A DNA stretch of 64,000 nucleotides, taken from assembly GCA_913060975.1 (NCBI GenBank), contig CAJXVC010000004.1:186001-250000 (forward strand). Direction: 5' to 3'. Position 1 is the first letter of the stretch. Each line of letters begins with the position of its first letter. The notes below the pieces were generated by a model that was not told the origin of the DNA, did not search any database, and was given only the letters and a program-made list of their open reading frames with translations. Below, one piece after another: positions 7,626 to 16,988 of this stretch. The stretch comes from an uncultured Gammaproteobacteria bacterium (GTDB lineage Bacteria > Pseudomonadota > Gammaproteobacteria > Pseudomonadales > Pseudohongiellaceae). Both the position numbers and the translations under genes were made by a program.

Positions 7626-8774
7626 CTAGCTGGCTTCCTTGATCATATTGCGAGCGATAATGATCTGCTGTATCTGGCTGGTGCCCTCATAGAGTCTGAA
7701 AAGCCGGACATCGCGGTAAAAGCGTTCAACTGCATATTCCGACATATAGCCAGCGCCACCATGAATCTGAACTGCACGGTCTGCAACACGGCCAACCATT
7801 TCGGTGGCGAACAATTTACTGGCCGATGACTCAGTGCTGACATTCTCGCCGTTGTCTCGCTTGCGTGCGGTTTCCATGACCATGCACTGCGCTGCGTAGG
7901 ATTCGGTTTTGGAATCTGCCAGCATTGCTTGAATCAATTGTTGTTCGGCAATTGGTTTGCCGAATTGCTTGCGTTGAATGGCGTAGTCCAATGAGTCGCG
8001 AATAAGCCGTTCGGCAACACCGCAACTGACCCCGGCAATATGCAGTCGGCCTCGGTCCAGGACCTTCATCGCGGTGATGAAACCGTCACCTTCCTTGCCG
8101 ATGATATTTTCTGCTGGGACTCGGCAATCTTCGAAAATGACATCGCAAGTCATGGAGCCCGACTGGCCCATCTTCTTATCGATCGTACCCAGCGTAATAC
8201 CAGGGGTATCTTTCTCAACAATAAACGAGGAGATGCCACGCGCACCTTTATTGTCGGGGTCGGTGCGGGCCATAACATTGAAGGTGTCAGCGACGTAGGC
8301 ATTGGTGATGTAGCGTTTCGTGCCGTTGATAACATAGTGGTCACCATCGCGCACCGCTGTGGTTTTCAGTGCGGCCGCATCAGAACCGGCGTCCGGTTCG
8401 GTCAGGCAAAAACAGCTGATGAATTCGCCGCTGGCATACTTGGGCAGGTATTTCTGTTTCTGTTCTTCGGTGCCGTCGAATACGATCGCGGCAGAGCCGA
8501 TACCGTTGTTGGTGCCCATGATTGAGCGAAACGCCGGAGAAGTCTTTCCCAGAGCCATAGCCACCAGGATTTCTTCTTCCATAGTCAAACCCAGACCACC
8601 ATATTCTTCTGGGATAGTCAGACCAAACAGGCCGAGCTCCTTCATCTCCTGAAGTAGGTCATTTGGTAGCTTGCCTTCCTCGGCCAGCTGGTTCTCTGCG
8701 GGTATCAACCGCTCCCGCACAAAGCGCTCAATCAGGTCGACGAGCTGGTTTATGGTCTCTTGATCTCTAATCAT
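7626..8774 (-). CDS. Acyl-CoA dehydrogenase, complete single-subunit type
   Basis: This 382-aa flavoprotein shows the classic acyl-CoA dehydrogenase layout: N-terminal helices with GLFGLTIPEEYGG, the FAD/substrate motif CFCLTEPDAGSDAA, the middle domain with GTKRYITNA, and the C-terminal IQIHGGAGYMSE followed by YEGTSQIQQIIIARNM. The Glu of YEGTSQIQ is the usual catalytic-base position, so unlike the paired subunits in this window it should work alone as a homotetramer. Short or branched acyl-CoA is the likely substrate class. It is divergent from the thiolase gene at 9006, with about 230 bases between them. Confidence 0.93.
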   Translation of the reverse strand: MIRDQETINQLVDLIERFVRERLIPAENQLAEEGKLPNDLLQEMKELGLFGLTIPEEYGGLGLTMEEEILVAMALGKTSPAFRSIMGTNNGIGSAAIVFDGTEEQKQKYLPKYASGEFISCFCLTEPDAGSDAAALKTTAVRDGDHYVINGTKRYITNAYVADTFNVMARTDPDNKGARGISSFIVEKDTPGITLGTIDKKMGQSGSMTCDVIFEDCRVPAENIIGKEGDGFITAMKVLDRGRLHIAGVSCGVAERLIRDSLDYAIQRKQFGKPIAEQQLIQAMLADSKTESYAAQCMVMETARKRDNGENVSTESSASKLFATEMVGRVADRAVQIHGGAGYMSEYAVERFYRDVRLFRLYEGTSQIQQIIIARNMIKEAS

Positions 8775-9005
8775 TTCAGTCCCCCCCGAAATTGAGCGGC
8801 TAAGCTATCACAAGCATTACCCTAAAGCGACTACAGGTGGCGTGGTTGCTGGGCTCGCCGACTATTCAGGCGCTGTGCTAGAATGTTTGATCTCGCCTGT
8901 ACCCCGCTACTACAGGCATATACACCAGCTTGTTTTCAAAGGATTTGAAAGCTCACTGGTTACTGAAAAAACAACGAACTCAGAGACCTGTCCGGGAACT
9001 ATACA

Positions 9006-10226
9006 ATGTCCAGTCAAACACTCACTGAAGCTTTCATTTACGACGGTGGTCGTTCCGCATTTGGCCGCCACGCAGGCGCCCTTGCCCCGGTCCGGCCAGA
9101 CGATCTTCTGGCCCATATCATCAAGTCTGTGGTGGAGCGCAATGCGTTCAGCCTGGAGGCTTATGAAGACGTGATTATGGGCAATACCAATCAGGCGGGT
9201 GAGGACTGTCGTAACGTGGCCCGATTTGCTGCGCTACGTGCGGGAATGCCTGTTGAAGTGGCAGGGCTGACGGTAAACCGGCTGTGTGCGTCGGGCCTTG
9301 CTGCCGCATTGACTGCCGCCAATGGCGTCAAAGTCGGTGAGGGCAATCTCTTTGTTGCCGGTGGTGTCGAATCCATGAGCCGCGCACCGCTGGTGTTGTC
9401 CAAGGCGCAGTCGCCTTTTGATCGCGGTCAGGAGATCGCTGACAGCACTCTCGGGGCGCGTTTCACCAATCCTGAATTCGCCAAGGCGTTCGGCAACGAC
9501 AGCATGCCCCAGACTGCTGACAATATTGCGGCTGATCTGGGCATTAGTCGGGCTGACAGCGATGCTTATGCTGCGGGTTCGCAAGCCAAATATGAAGCCG
9601 CACGCGCTGACGGGTTCTATAAAGATGAAATTATTCCAATCGACGTGACGCAAGGTCGCAAGAAACCGCCGGTCACAGTCGATGCTGATGAGCATCCGCG
9701 ACCGGCATCCGATCTCGACGCGCTGTCGGGACTTCGTACGCTCTTTGAAGGTGGTGTGGTGACGGCGGGGAATGCGTCCGGTATTAATGATGGTGCGGCG
9801 GCACTGATCATTGGCAATCGGGAAATCGGTGAAAAATTTGGCGTTAAACCCAGAGCACGAATCATTGCCGGCGCTGCTGCCGGTGTAGAGCCTCGCGTCA
9901 TGGGGCTCGGCCCGGTGTTTGCAATTCGCAAAGCCTTGCAGCGGGCTAATCTCAGTTTGTCCGATATGGACATTATCGAAATCAATGAAGCGTTTGCGAC
10001 CCAGGTGCTGGGCTGTTTGCAGCTACTGGACATCGACTTCAATGATTCCCGTGTTAATCCCAATGGGGGGGCGATCGCGGTTGGCCATCCACTCGGAGCG
10101 TCCGGTGCACGAATTGCCATGACTACTCTGCGCCAGTTAGAGCGCAGCGGTGGTCGGTATGCGGCAATCAGTCTGTGTATTGGTATTGGTCAGGGTTTGG
10201 CGGCCATTATCGAACGTGTAGAGTAA
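9006..10226 (+). CDS. Thiolase (acetyl-CoA acyltransferase / 3-oxoadipyl-CoA thiolase-like)
   Basis: This 406-aa thiolase catalyses CoA-dependent cleavage of 3-oxoacyl-CoA, the last step of beta-oxidation. Visible motifs are NRLCASGLAA with the nucleophilic Cys near residue 98, GGVESMSRAPLV, NEAFATQVLG, NPNGGAIAVGHPLGASG with the catalytic His, and the C-terminal CIGIGQGLA with the second Cys. PcaF-like features such as the GRHAGALAPVRPDDL start make 3-oxoadipyl-CoA possible, but the neighbours favour general beta-oxidation. It is 27 bases ahead of the bifunctional hydratase/dehydrogenase gene, in one operon. Confidence 0.93.
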   Translation: MSSQTLTEAFIYDGGRSAFGRHAGALAPVRPDDLLAHIIKSVVERNAFSLEAYEDVIMGNTNQAGEDCRNVARFAALRAGMPVEVAGLTVNRLCASGLAAALTAANGVKVGEGNLFVAGGVESMSRAPLVLSKAQSPFDRGQEIADSTLGARFTNPEFAKAFGNDSMPQTADNIAADLGISRADSDAYAAGSQAKYEAARADGFYKDEIIPIDVTQGRKKPPVTVDADEHPRPASDLDALSGLRTLFEGGVVTAGNASGINDGAAALIIGNREIGEKFGVKPRARIIAGAAAGVEPRVMGLGPVFAIRKALQRANLSLSDMDIIEINEAFATQVLGCLQLLDIDFNDSRVNPNGGAIAVGHPLGASGARIAMTTLRQLERSGGRYAAISLCIGIGQGLAAIIERVE

Positions 10227-10253
10227 AAATTAATCGAAGAAAAGGAATTAACA

Positions 10254-12356
10254 ATGTCAGAAGTGGTCAGCTACCAGCTTAAAGATAATATCGGCGTAAT
10301 CACGGTCAATAACCCGCCAGTCAATGCGCTGGCGCAAGTGGTGCGGGAAGGTATTCTCAATGCCATCAATACAGCTCAGGATGACGCATCCGAAGCCATC
10401 GTGTTGCGTTGCGCAGGGCGCACATTCATTGCCGGCGCTGACATCACGGAATTTGGCAAGCCACCCAAAGAGCCGGCGCTTCCCGATGTTTTGTCGGTGT
10501 TGGAAAATTCCAGCAAGCTGGTTGTGGCAGCAATTCACGGCACTGCGCTGGGCGGTGGTTTTGAAACCACACTGGCCTGTCATTATCGCTGTGCTATTGC
10601 TTCGGCGAAGGTCGGCCTCCCGGAAGTAAAGCTCGGCATTCTACCCGGTGCAGGCGGCACGCAACGCGTACCACGTATCGCTGGCGTCAAAGCGGCGCTG
10701 GACATGATAACCAGTGGTAATCCCGTTGCAGCCAGCAAGGCCAAAGACATGGGGCTAGTTGACGAGCTCGTCTCTGGTGATGATCTTGAGGCGGCGGCCA
10801 TAAGCTATGCCAAAGAACTGGTCGCCTCTGGTGCACCACTCAAGAGAATTCGCGACATTGCGATTGATCCGGCAACCATCGAGCCAGGCTTCTTTGAGAG
10901 TTCTCGCAAGCAGGTTGCGCGGCGCGCCCGCGGTCAGATCGCGCCAGATCGTATTGTCTCGGCGATTCAAGCCGCAGTTGAACTGCCTTTCGATGATGGT
11001 TTGAAGAAGGAGCGCGAGCTGTTTCTGGAATTGGTCAGCTCATCAGAATCAGCGGCCATGCGACACATCTTTTTCGCTGAGCGTCAGGCGGCCAAGATCA
11101 AAGACTTGCCGAAAGACACACCCACCCGTGCGATCAAGAAAGTCGCGATTATTGGTGGCGGCACCATGGGTGGTGGTATCGCCATGTGTTTTGCCAATGT
11201 CGATATTCCAGTGGTCATGGTTGAAGTCAACGATGAGGCTCTGCAACGCGGTCTGAGTATCATCAACAAGAATTACGGCATTACCGTCAAGAAAGGCAAG
11301 ATGAGTGAAGAGCGTATGCAAACGCGCCTCGAACTCATTTCCGGTACCACCGATTATGCTGATATCGCCGATGTCGATCTCGTCATCGAAGCCGTATTCG
11401 AGAATCTCGACCTGAAGAAAGAGATCTTCAGCAAGCTCGATGCCACTTGCAAGCAAGGTGCTATTCTGGCAACCAATACGTCTTATCAGGATGTGAATGC
11501 TATTGCTGACGCCACTTCAAGGCCGCAAGATGTGGTCGGCATGCATTTCTTCTCGCCGGCCAATGTCATGAAGCTGTTGGAAGTTGTGCGTGGCGACAAG
11601 ACTGCCGACGACGTGCTGGCCACCGCCATGAAAACAGGCAAGCAGATCGGCAAGATTTGTGCGTTATCACGTGTGTGCTATGGCTTTATTGGCAATCGCA
11701 TGCTGAGCGGTTATGGCCGCGAAGCACAGGGTTTATTGCTGGACGGCTGCACGCCGGCGCAAGTGGATTCCGCGCTGGAGAATTTCGGCATGGCGATGGG
11801 TCCGCTTGCGATGGGTGACCTGGCTGGTCTGGACGTGGGCTACAAGGCGCGCCAGTCGCGTACTGATCTGCCTGATGATCCTCGTTTGTATCGCATGGGG
11901 ACTGTGCTGGTTGAAATGGACCGGCTCGGACAGAAAACCGGCGCCGGTTACTACAAGTATGACCCGGAAACCCGTGCCCGCATGTCTGACCCGGAAGTTG
12001 AAGCCCTAATCAAGAAAGAAGCCGAGGCTTTGGGTGTCGAACAACGCGACATCTCTGATGAAGAAATTCTGCAGCGCTGTTTCTATCCGCTGATTAACGA
12101 AGGCGCATTGATTCTTGAAGAAGGCATCGCTCAGCGACCCAGCGACATCGATGTGGTTTACGTCTATGGCTATGCGTTCCCGGCTGCCAAAGGCGGGCCT
12201 ATGTTCTATGCGGATCAAATTGGCTTGAAGAACGTCTATGACAAGATCTGCGAATTCCGCGATCGTTATGGAGAGGACTACTGGAAGCCGGCGCCACTGT
12301 TGAAGGAATTGGCAGAGAAGGGCAGCAGTTTTGCCGAATGGGCCGAGCAGCAGTAA
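10254..12356 (+). CDS. Bifunctional enoyl-CoA hydratase / 3-hydroxyacyl-CoA dehydrogenase
   Basis: This 700-aa fusion does two beta-oxidation steps. Residues about 1-190 form a crotonase domain (AGADITEFG, GTALGGGFE oxyanion-hole region, PEVKLGILPGAGGTQR). Residues about 295-480 form the NAD-binding 3-hydroxyacyl-CoA dehydrogenase domain (VAIIGGGTMGGGIA, VIEAVFENLDLK, GMHFFSPANVM). The C-terminal part holds the two helical dehydrogenase domains (GFIGNRML). The length and order match peroxisomal-type and FadB-like enzymes. An AAAGGAATTAACA site precedes the ATG. With the thiolase upstream it completes a beta-oxidation module. Confidence 0.95.
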   Translation: MSEVVSYQLKDNIGVITVNNPPVNALAQVVREGILNAINTAQDDASEAIVLRCAGRTFIAGADITEFGKPPKEPALPDVLSVLENSSKLVVAAIHGTALGGGFETTLACHYRCAIASAKVGLPEVKLGILPGAGGTQRVPRIAGVKAALDMITSGNPVAASKAKDMGLVDELVSGDDLEAAAISYAKELVASGAPLKRIRDIAIDPATIEPGFFESSRKQVARRARGQIAPDRIVSAIQAAVELPFDDGLKKERELFLELVSSSESAAMRHIFFAERQAAKIKDLPKDTPTRAIKKVAIIGGGTMGGGIAMCFANVDIPVVMVEVNDEALQRGLSIINKNYGITVKKGKMSEERMQTRLELISGTTDYADIADVDLVIEAVFENLDLKKEIFSKLDATCKQGAILATNTSYQDVNAIADATSRPQDVVGMHFFSPANVMKLLEVVRGDKTADDVLATAMKTGKQIGKICALSRVCYGFIGNRMLSGYGREAQGLLLDGCTPAQVDSALENFGMAMGPLAMGDLAGLDVGYKARQSRTDLPDDPRLYRMGTVLVEMDRLGQKTGAGYYKYDPETRARMSDPEVEALIKKEAEALGVEQRDISDEEILQRCFYPLINEGALILEEGIAQRPSDIDVVYVYGYAFPAAKGGPMFYADQIGLKNVYDKICEFRDRYGEDYWKPAPLLKELAEKGSSFAEWAEQQ

Positions 12357-12398
12357 GCACCGCATTAACATGCGTCAGCAACCGGAACAGGATAAGCC

Positions 12399-13436
12399 AT
12401 GATTTCCTATCAAACAGCAGCCCCCGGCGCGCCTCTGACCAGAGTCGAGTCGGACACACCAGTACCGACCGGCAGTGAGGTGCTAATGAAAGTGCTCGCT
12501 TGCGGAGTCTGTCATTCTGACATTCATCTGCATGATGGCGTATTCAATCTAGGGGGCGGTAAAGCCCTCGAGGTTGGCCGCGCAGGCATGACACTCGGGC
12601 ATGAGATTTTTGCCGAAGTGGTGGCAATGGGGCCTGAGGCAACGGGAGTAAACCTTGGTGACCGCCGTGTGGTTTATCCCTGGATTGGTTGTGGTGAATG
12701 TGCTGTGTGCCAACGCGGTGAAGAACAACTCTGCACGCCCGGCCGCGCGCTGGGCATCATGGCCAGCGGTGGATTTGCTGATCATGTATTGGTACCTGAT
12801 GCCCGCTACTTGTTTGATAAAGGCGATGCCCCGGATTCGCTGGCGGCGACCTATGCCTGTTCCGGTCTCACTGCGTACAGTGCTATCAAGAAGGTCGGTG
12901 ACCTGGCTGCTGGTGATGAGATCGTCATCATCGGCGCCGGTGGTGTTGGCATGATGGCAATTCAAATTGCCCGAGCCAAAAATATCGATCCGATCGTCGT
13001 CGATATTGATGATGGCAAACTGGCAGCAGTACAAGCGTTAGGGGTGACCCGTGTGTTTAATTCGGGCGATCCCCAGACTGCCAAGGCTATTAAAAAGATG
13101 ACTGGTGGGGCCTATGCAGCGTTGGATTTTGTCGGTGCCGAAGCCAGTGTCAATTACGGGCTGGGTTGTCTGCGCAAGGGTGGTGCATTGATTATTGTCG
13201 GCCTTTATGGCGGCGCACTGACTATACCGATTCCCTTTCTGCCAATGAATGCGCGGGTTATTCAGGGCAGTTATGTAGGCACACCACAAGATATGGCGGA
13301 GCTGATGGCGCTGGTTCGTGAAGGCAAGATCGCCGCAATTGATATTCAGGAGCGACCACTGGAAGAAGCCAGTGCCGCGTTGGCCGACCTCAAGGCCGGC
13401 AAGGTCCGTGGCCGACAGGTATTGGTGAGTTCATAG
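12399..13436 (+). CDS. Zinc-dependent alcohol dehydrogenase family protein
   Basis: This 345-aa medium-chain dehydrogenase has the catalytic zinc site (CGVCHSDIHLHDG, GHEIFAEV), the structural zinc Cys cluster (GCGECAVCQRGEEQLC), and the Rossmann motif IGAGGVGMMAIQIA near residues 176-190. It should oxidise a secondary or primary alcohol with NAD(P). It looks closest to the alcohol dehydrogenases acting on acyl-CoA-linked alcohols, such as 6-hydroxycyclohexenecarbonyl-CoA dehydrogenase, but that is only a family impression. It lies between the FadB-like gene and the acyl-CoA dehydrogenase pair, transcribed with them. Confidence 0.88.
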   Translation: MISYQTAAPGAPLTRVESDTPVPTGSEVLMKVLACGVCHSDIHLHDGVFNLGGGKALEVGRAGMTLGHEIFAEVVAMGPEATGVNLGDRRVVYPWIGCGECAVCQRGEEQLCTPGRALGIMASGGFADHVLVPDARYLFDKGDAPDSLAATYACSGLTAYSAIKKVGDLAAGDEIVIIGAGGVGMMAIQIARAKNIDPIVVDIDDGKLAAVQALGVTRVFNSGDPQTAKAIKKMTGGAYAALDFVGAEASVNYGLGCLRKGGALIIVGLYGGALTIPIPFLPMNARVIQGSYVGTPQDMAELMALVREGKIAAIDIQERPLEEASAALADLKAGKVRGRQVLVSS

Positions 13437-13463
13437 CTACAAGATTTTCGGGGGGATTAATCG

Positions 13464-14702
13464 TTGAGTAGTCTGCAAATATTTCGCGATAACACGCGGG
13501 CCTGGCTGGAAGAGAATTGCCCGGCATCGATGCGCACACCGATGGTTCAGGAAGAAATCGTCTGGGGTGGGCGGCATGCCACTTTCAAAAACCCCGACAG
13601 CAAAATCTGGCTGGAGCGCATGGCTGAGCGGGGCTGGACTTGCCCAACCTGGCCACAAGAATATGGCGGTGGTGGCTTGTCCAAGGATGAGGCGATTATC
13701 CTGCAGCAGGAACTACAACGCATTGATGCCAGACCAGCGCTGACCAGCTTCGGCATTAGTATGTTGGGGCCGGTGTTGCTGGAATACGGAACTCACGAAC
13801 AAAAAGCACGTTATATACCACCGATTGTGCGCGGCGAAATTCGTTGGTGTCAGGGCTACTCCGAACCCGGCTCGGGATCCGATCTGGCCAGCTTGAGCAC
13901 CAAAGCCGAGCTGCAAGGCGATCACTATATTATTAACGGATCCAAAGTCTGGACATCCTATGCTGACAAAGCGGACTGGATATTCTGTCTGGTGCGCACG
14001 GATTTTGAAGTGCCCAAGCATTCCGGTATCAGTTTTATTCTGTTCGATATGGAAACGGAAGGGGTGTCCACCAAGCCTATTTCGCTCATTAGTGGCGCTT
14101 CGCCGTTTTGCGAGACTTTTTTCGATGATGTCAAAGTGCCAGCAGAAAACCTGATCGGTCAGGTTAATGACGGCTGGACTATTGCCAAGCGCCTGCTACA
14201 ACACGAGCGCACGATGATCTCCAGTTTTGGGTTAAGCAAAGGCCAGTCTGACCGTGGTGGCACAACGTCATCCATGGCCACAGTAGAAGGTGCCGCAAAG
14301 GCTTATCGGGGTGATACAGGAACACTGTCAGATCCAGTGTTACGGGATCAAATCGCACAGTTCAATATCGACAGCGAAGCGTTTGCACTGACCTCGCAAC
14401 GCTCAGTACAGGAATCCAAACATGGCCAGGGGCCTAACGCGACGTCTTCCATGCTCAAATACTACGGTTGTGAGCTGAACAAGCGGCGTTACGAATTGCT
14501 TTTGCAAAGTATTGGTAGTCAGAGTCTGGGCTGGGAAGGAGACGGCTTTGCAAATGAAGAGTTGCTAGTGACCCGGGAATGGCTGCGTTCCAAGGCCAAT
14601 TCTATCGAAGGGGGTACATTGGAAGTCCAACTCAATATTATCGCCAAGCGTGTATTGGGTTTGCCTGACATGCTAAGCATGGCTAACAAGACGCGTTCAT
14701 AG
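13464..14702 (+). CDS. Acyl-CoA dehydrogenase, large (catalytic) subunit of a pair
   Basis: This is a 412-aa acyl-CoA dehydrogenase of the large-subunit type: RGWTCPTWPQEYGGGG near the N-terminus, CQGYSEPGSGSDLAS for the FAD/substrate loop, GSKVWTSYA, and C-terminal SIEGGTLEVQLNIIAKRVLGLP. The Glu in IEGGT is present here, whereas the partner encoded next lacks an equivalent. I take the TTG at 13464, preceded by GGGGGGATT. The gene downstream (14732) is the small-subunit type, so the product is probably half of a heterotetramer as in steroid or isoprenoid side-chain oxidation. The actual substrate is not readable. Confidence 0.9.
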   Translation: MSSLQIFRDNTRAWLEENCPASMRTPMVQEEIVWGGRHATFKNPDSKIWLERMAERGWTCPTWPQEYGGGGLSKDEAIILQQELQRIDARPALTSFGISMLGPVLLEYGTHEQKARYIPPIVRGEIRWCQGYSEPGSGSDLASLSTKAELQGDHYIINGSKVWTSYADKADWIFCLVRTDFEVPKHSGISFILFDMETEGVSTKPISLISGASPFCETFFDDVKVPAENLIGQVNDGWTIAKRLLQHERTMISSFGLSKGQSDRGGTTSSMATVEGAAKAYRGDTGTLSDPVLRDQIAQFNIDSEAFALTSQRSVQESKHGQGPNATSSMLKYYGCELNKRRYELLLQSIGSQSLGWEGDGFANEELLVTREWLRSKANSIEGGTLEVQLNIIAKRVLGLPDMLSMANKTRS

Positions 14703-14731
14703 AGACGAGTATTAGCGAAGGAAGAAAAGCG

Positions 14732-15886
14732 ATGACGTTGAATCTCGTACTTAGCGAAGATCAGGAAATGCTGCGCGATGCCGCGCGCAACTTCTGCCAG
14801 AAACACACCCCAATCAAACAGCTTCGCCAATTGCGTGACAGCAGAGATGCTACGGGATTCGATCGCGAATCCTGGCGGCAGATGGTGGAGTTGGGCTGGA
14901 CCGGCATGGCTATCCCTGAGGCTTATGGTGGTTATGAATTTGGCTACGGTGGACTGGGTGTGGTCTTGCAGGAAACCGGGCGCACATTGACCTGTTCGCC
15001 GCTGATAGCCTCTGTGTTACTGGCAGCAACTGCCATCAACAAGATGGGTAACGAATCCCAGAAAGCTGAATTACTGCCTAAACTGGTGTCAGGCGAGTTG
15101 CTTGCGACGCTGGCGCTGGATGAGACGCCGTTCCACAGACCAACTCAAATCGCGACCACAGCTGTACTTGACAATGGTCGGTATCGGCTCAATGGTCACA
15201 AGACGTTTGTGCTGGATGCCCATGTCGCAGACTTGCTAATCGTTATCGCGCGAACCTCGGGCAATGACATCGAGACACCAGGAGTCAGTGCCTTTCTGGT
15301 GGATGCCAATACGAAGGGTGTCACTATTACCCGCACTAGCATGGTGGACAGCCGCAACTGCGGCAATGTGCAATTGGATAATGTCGTATTATCTGCAGAC
15401 AGTGTGCTCGGTGAGCCAGGTCAAGCGTTTCCACTATTGGATCAGGTGCTGGATATTGGCCGCATCGGTCTGGCGGCGGAAATGCTTGGTAGTATCGAAG
15501 AAGCATTCAAGCACACCGTGGAATATTTGAACCAACGCCAGCAATTTGGTGTGCTGATTGGTTCGTTTCAGGGACTGCAGCATCGGGCAGCGGTCATGTA
15601 TAGCGAAATAGAGCTATGTAAATCAGCCGTAGTCGCCGCCCTGGCAGCATTGGATGATCCGAAGCAAACAGCAACTCAGATTGCCATGCTGGCCAGCTTG
15701 GCCAAGGCCAAGCTATCCGATGTGTTTTTTTTGGTCAGCAACGAAGCGATTCAAATGCATGGTGGTATTGGTATGACCGACGAGTTTGATATTGGCTTTT
15801 TTATCAAGCGTGCCCGGGTGGCACAGCAAATGCTTGGCGACGCCACGTTTCACCGCGACCGCTTCGCAACATTGCAAGGTTTCTGA
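14732..15886 (+). CDS. Acyl-CoA dehydrogenase, small-subunit-like partner
   Basis: This 384-aa protein is a divergent acyl-CoA dehydrogenase. The middle domain is present (TLALDETPFHRPTQ region, RLNGHKTFVLDA), and the C-terminus shows IQMHGGIGMTDE then a GDATFHRDRFA tail in place of EGTSxIQ. It is similar in style to the protein at 299-1438. A GAAGGAAGAAAAGCG leader precedes the ATG. It follows the large subunit by 29 bases and abuts the hydroxylase-like gene at 15887, so all three are probably co-transcribed. Its role is likely to complete the substrate or FAD site of the heteromeric enzyme. Confidence 0.88.
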   Translation: MTLNLVLSEDQEMLRDAARNFCQKHTPIKQLRQLRDSRDATGFDRESWRQMVELGWTGMAIPEAYGGYEFGYGGLGVVLQETGRTLTCSPLIASVLLAATAINKMGNESQKAELLPKLVSGELLATLALDETPFHRPTQIATTAVLDNGRYRLNGHKTFVLDAHVADLLIVIARTSGNDIETPGVSAFLVDANTKGVTITRTSMVDSRNCGNVQLDNVVLSADSVLGEPGQAFPLLDQVLDIGRIGLAAEMLGSIEEAFKHTVEYLNQRQQFGVLIGSFQGLQHRAAVMYSEIELCKSAVVAALAALDDPKQTATQIAMLASLAKAKLSDVFFLVSNEAIQMHGGIGMTDEFDIGFFIKRARVAQQMLGDATFHRDRFATLQGF

Positions 15887-16570
15887 ATGAATTTAAGGCA
15901 ACAATATGAGTCAGGTAATCAGGTTAATGATGAACCGCTGGTAGTGGTCTTTGAAGAGTTTTTGACCGATGATGAAATAGCCGAACTACTGGCTGCGGCG
16001 CGACCAAAGTTACAACAGGCTCTGGTGAGTGATGTGAACGCCGGTGTGAAAAGCTCAGGGCGAACGGGTAGCAACTGCTGGATTCCACATGCCTACAACG
16101 ATGTGATTGCCAACCTGTCGATACGGGTTTCGGAGCTGGTCGGCGTGCCGCTCGACTGTGCAGAGTCATTGCAGGTCGTACACTACGGTGAACAGCAGGA
16201 GTATGCGCCTCACTACGATGCCTGGGAGGCCGGGACGGAACGCGGCGATCGCTGTATGGCCCGCGGCGGTCAACGACTGGTTACGTGTTTGATGTATCTC
16301 AATGAACCCGAGCGCGGCGGCGGTACATCATTTCCACGGTTGGACATGGAAGTGCGAGCCCGTCGCGGCCGGATGGTGTTGTTTCATAATTGTGAGCCGG
16401 GTAGCAATGTTCGTCATAGCGACAGCCTGCATGGCGGAATGCCCGTCGAGCAGGGCGAAAAATGGGCCTGCAATTTCTGGTTTCGGGAAACTACTTATCA
16501 GACGACTGGTAGTGTGCCGGGGCAGTCACAAACTTCGAATCAGGTACGTAAATATAAACGCGTGATCTAG
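15887..16570 (+). CDS. 2-oxoglutarate/Fe(II) dioxygenase, prolyl-4-hydroxylase type
   Basis: The 227-aa product fits the prolyl 4-hydroxylase alpha-subunit-like family: YAPHYDAWE supplies the HxD iron ligands, SLHGGMPVEQGEKW supplies the distal His and a 2-oxoglutarate-binding Lys, and RLVTCLMYLNEPERGGGTSF is the conserved core strand. It should hydroxylate a protein or small-molecule substrate using O2 and 2-oxoglutarate. Its ATG starts directly after the stop of the acyl-CoA dehydrogenase gene, implying coupled translation, though a biochemical link is not obvious. The conserved SSGRTGSNCWI stretch is also typical. Confidence 0.88.
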   Translation: MNLRQQYESGNQVNDEPLVVVFEEFLTDDEIAELLAAARPKLQQALVSDVNAGVKSSGRTGSNCWIPHAYNDVIANLSIRVSELVGVPLDCAESLQVVHYGEQQEYAPHYDAWEAGTERGDRCMARGGQRLVTCLMYLNEPERGGGTSFPRLDMEVRARRGRMVLFHNCEPGSNVRHSDSLHGGMPVEQGEKWACNFWFRETTYQTTGSVPGQSQTSNQVRKYKRVI

Positions 16571-16609
16571 TCGTATCAGTCGGCTGGCAGGTTGTATAGC
16601 GGAGTTACT

Positions 16610-16981
16610 ATGGATGATTCACTCAACGTGTTCGAAGAACCTTTGGAGCCCTGTAGCGATGATCCGGTAACGGGTTTTTTCCGCGATGGCTGTTGTAATA
16701 CCTCCGATGCCGATTTCGGTTCTCATACAGTGTGTTGTCAAATGACAAAGGAGTTTCTCGAGTATTCGCGATTCCGTGGCAACGACCTGTCCACGCCAAT
16801 GCCGGATTTCGGTTTCCCTGGCCTGAATCCCGGCGACAGCTGGTGTCTGTGTGCCAATCGCTGGTTGGAAGCGTATGAGCAGGGTATGGCACCCAAGGTG
16901 TACCTGACTCGCACGCACAAGCGAGCGCTGGAAATCGTATCTCTGCGTAAACTTAAAGAGCTGGCCGTCGACATCAATTAG
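16610..16981 (+). CDS. DUF2237 family protein
   Basis: This is a small, Cys- and Asp-rich cytoplasmic protein (123 aa). Segments VFEEPLEPCS, GFFRDGCCNTS, VCCQMTKEFLEYS and NPGDSWCLCANRWLEA identify the DUF2237 family, which has no known function. The ATG at 16610 follows GGAG by five bases; a reading from 16592 is less likely. It ends eight bases before the eda stop on the other strand, so the two genes converge. The Cys pattern (CC, CC, CLC) might bind metal, but that is speculation. Confidence 0.85.
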   Translation: MDDSLNVFEEPLEPCSDDPVTGFFRDGCCNTSDADFGSHTVCCQMTKEFLEYSRFRGNDLSTPMPDFGFPGLNPGDSWCLCANRWLEAYEQGMAPKVYLTRTHKRALEIVSLRKLKELAVDIN

Positions 16982-16988
16982 TCTACTC

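Noticed and set aside
8040-8525. Plus-strand frame of 161 codons inside the acyl-CoA dehydrogenase gene
   Set aside because: Complementary shadow of a well-supported gene with unusual composition.
12549-13034. Minus-strand frame of 161 codons inside the alcohol dehydrogenase gene
   Set aside because: Overlaps a gene with complete zinc and Rossmann motifs; no independent support.
16610-16981. Selenoprotein, because of paired Cys and proximity in style
   Set aside because: The frame has no internal UGA and no SECIS-like hairpin; it reads through normally as DUF2237.
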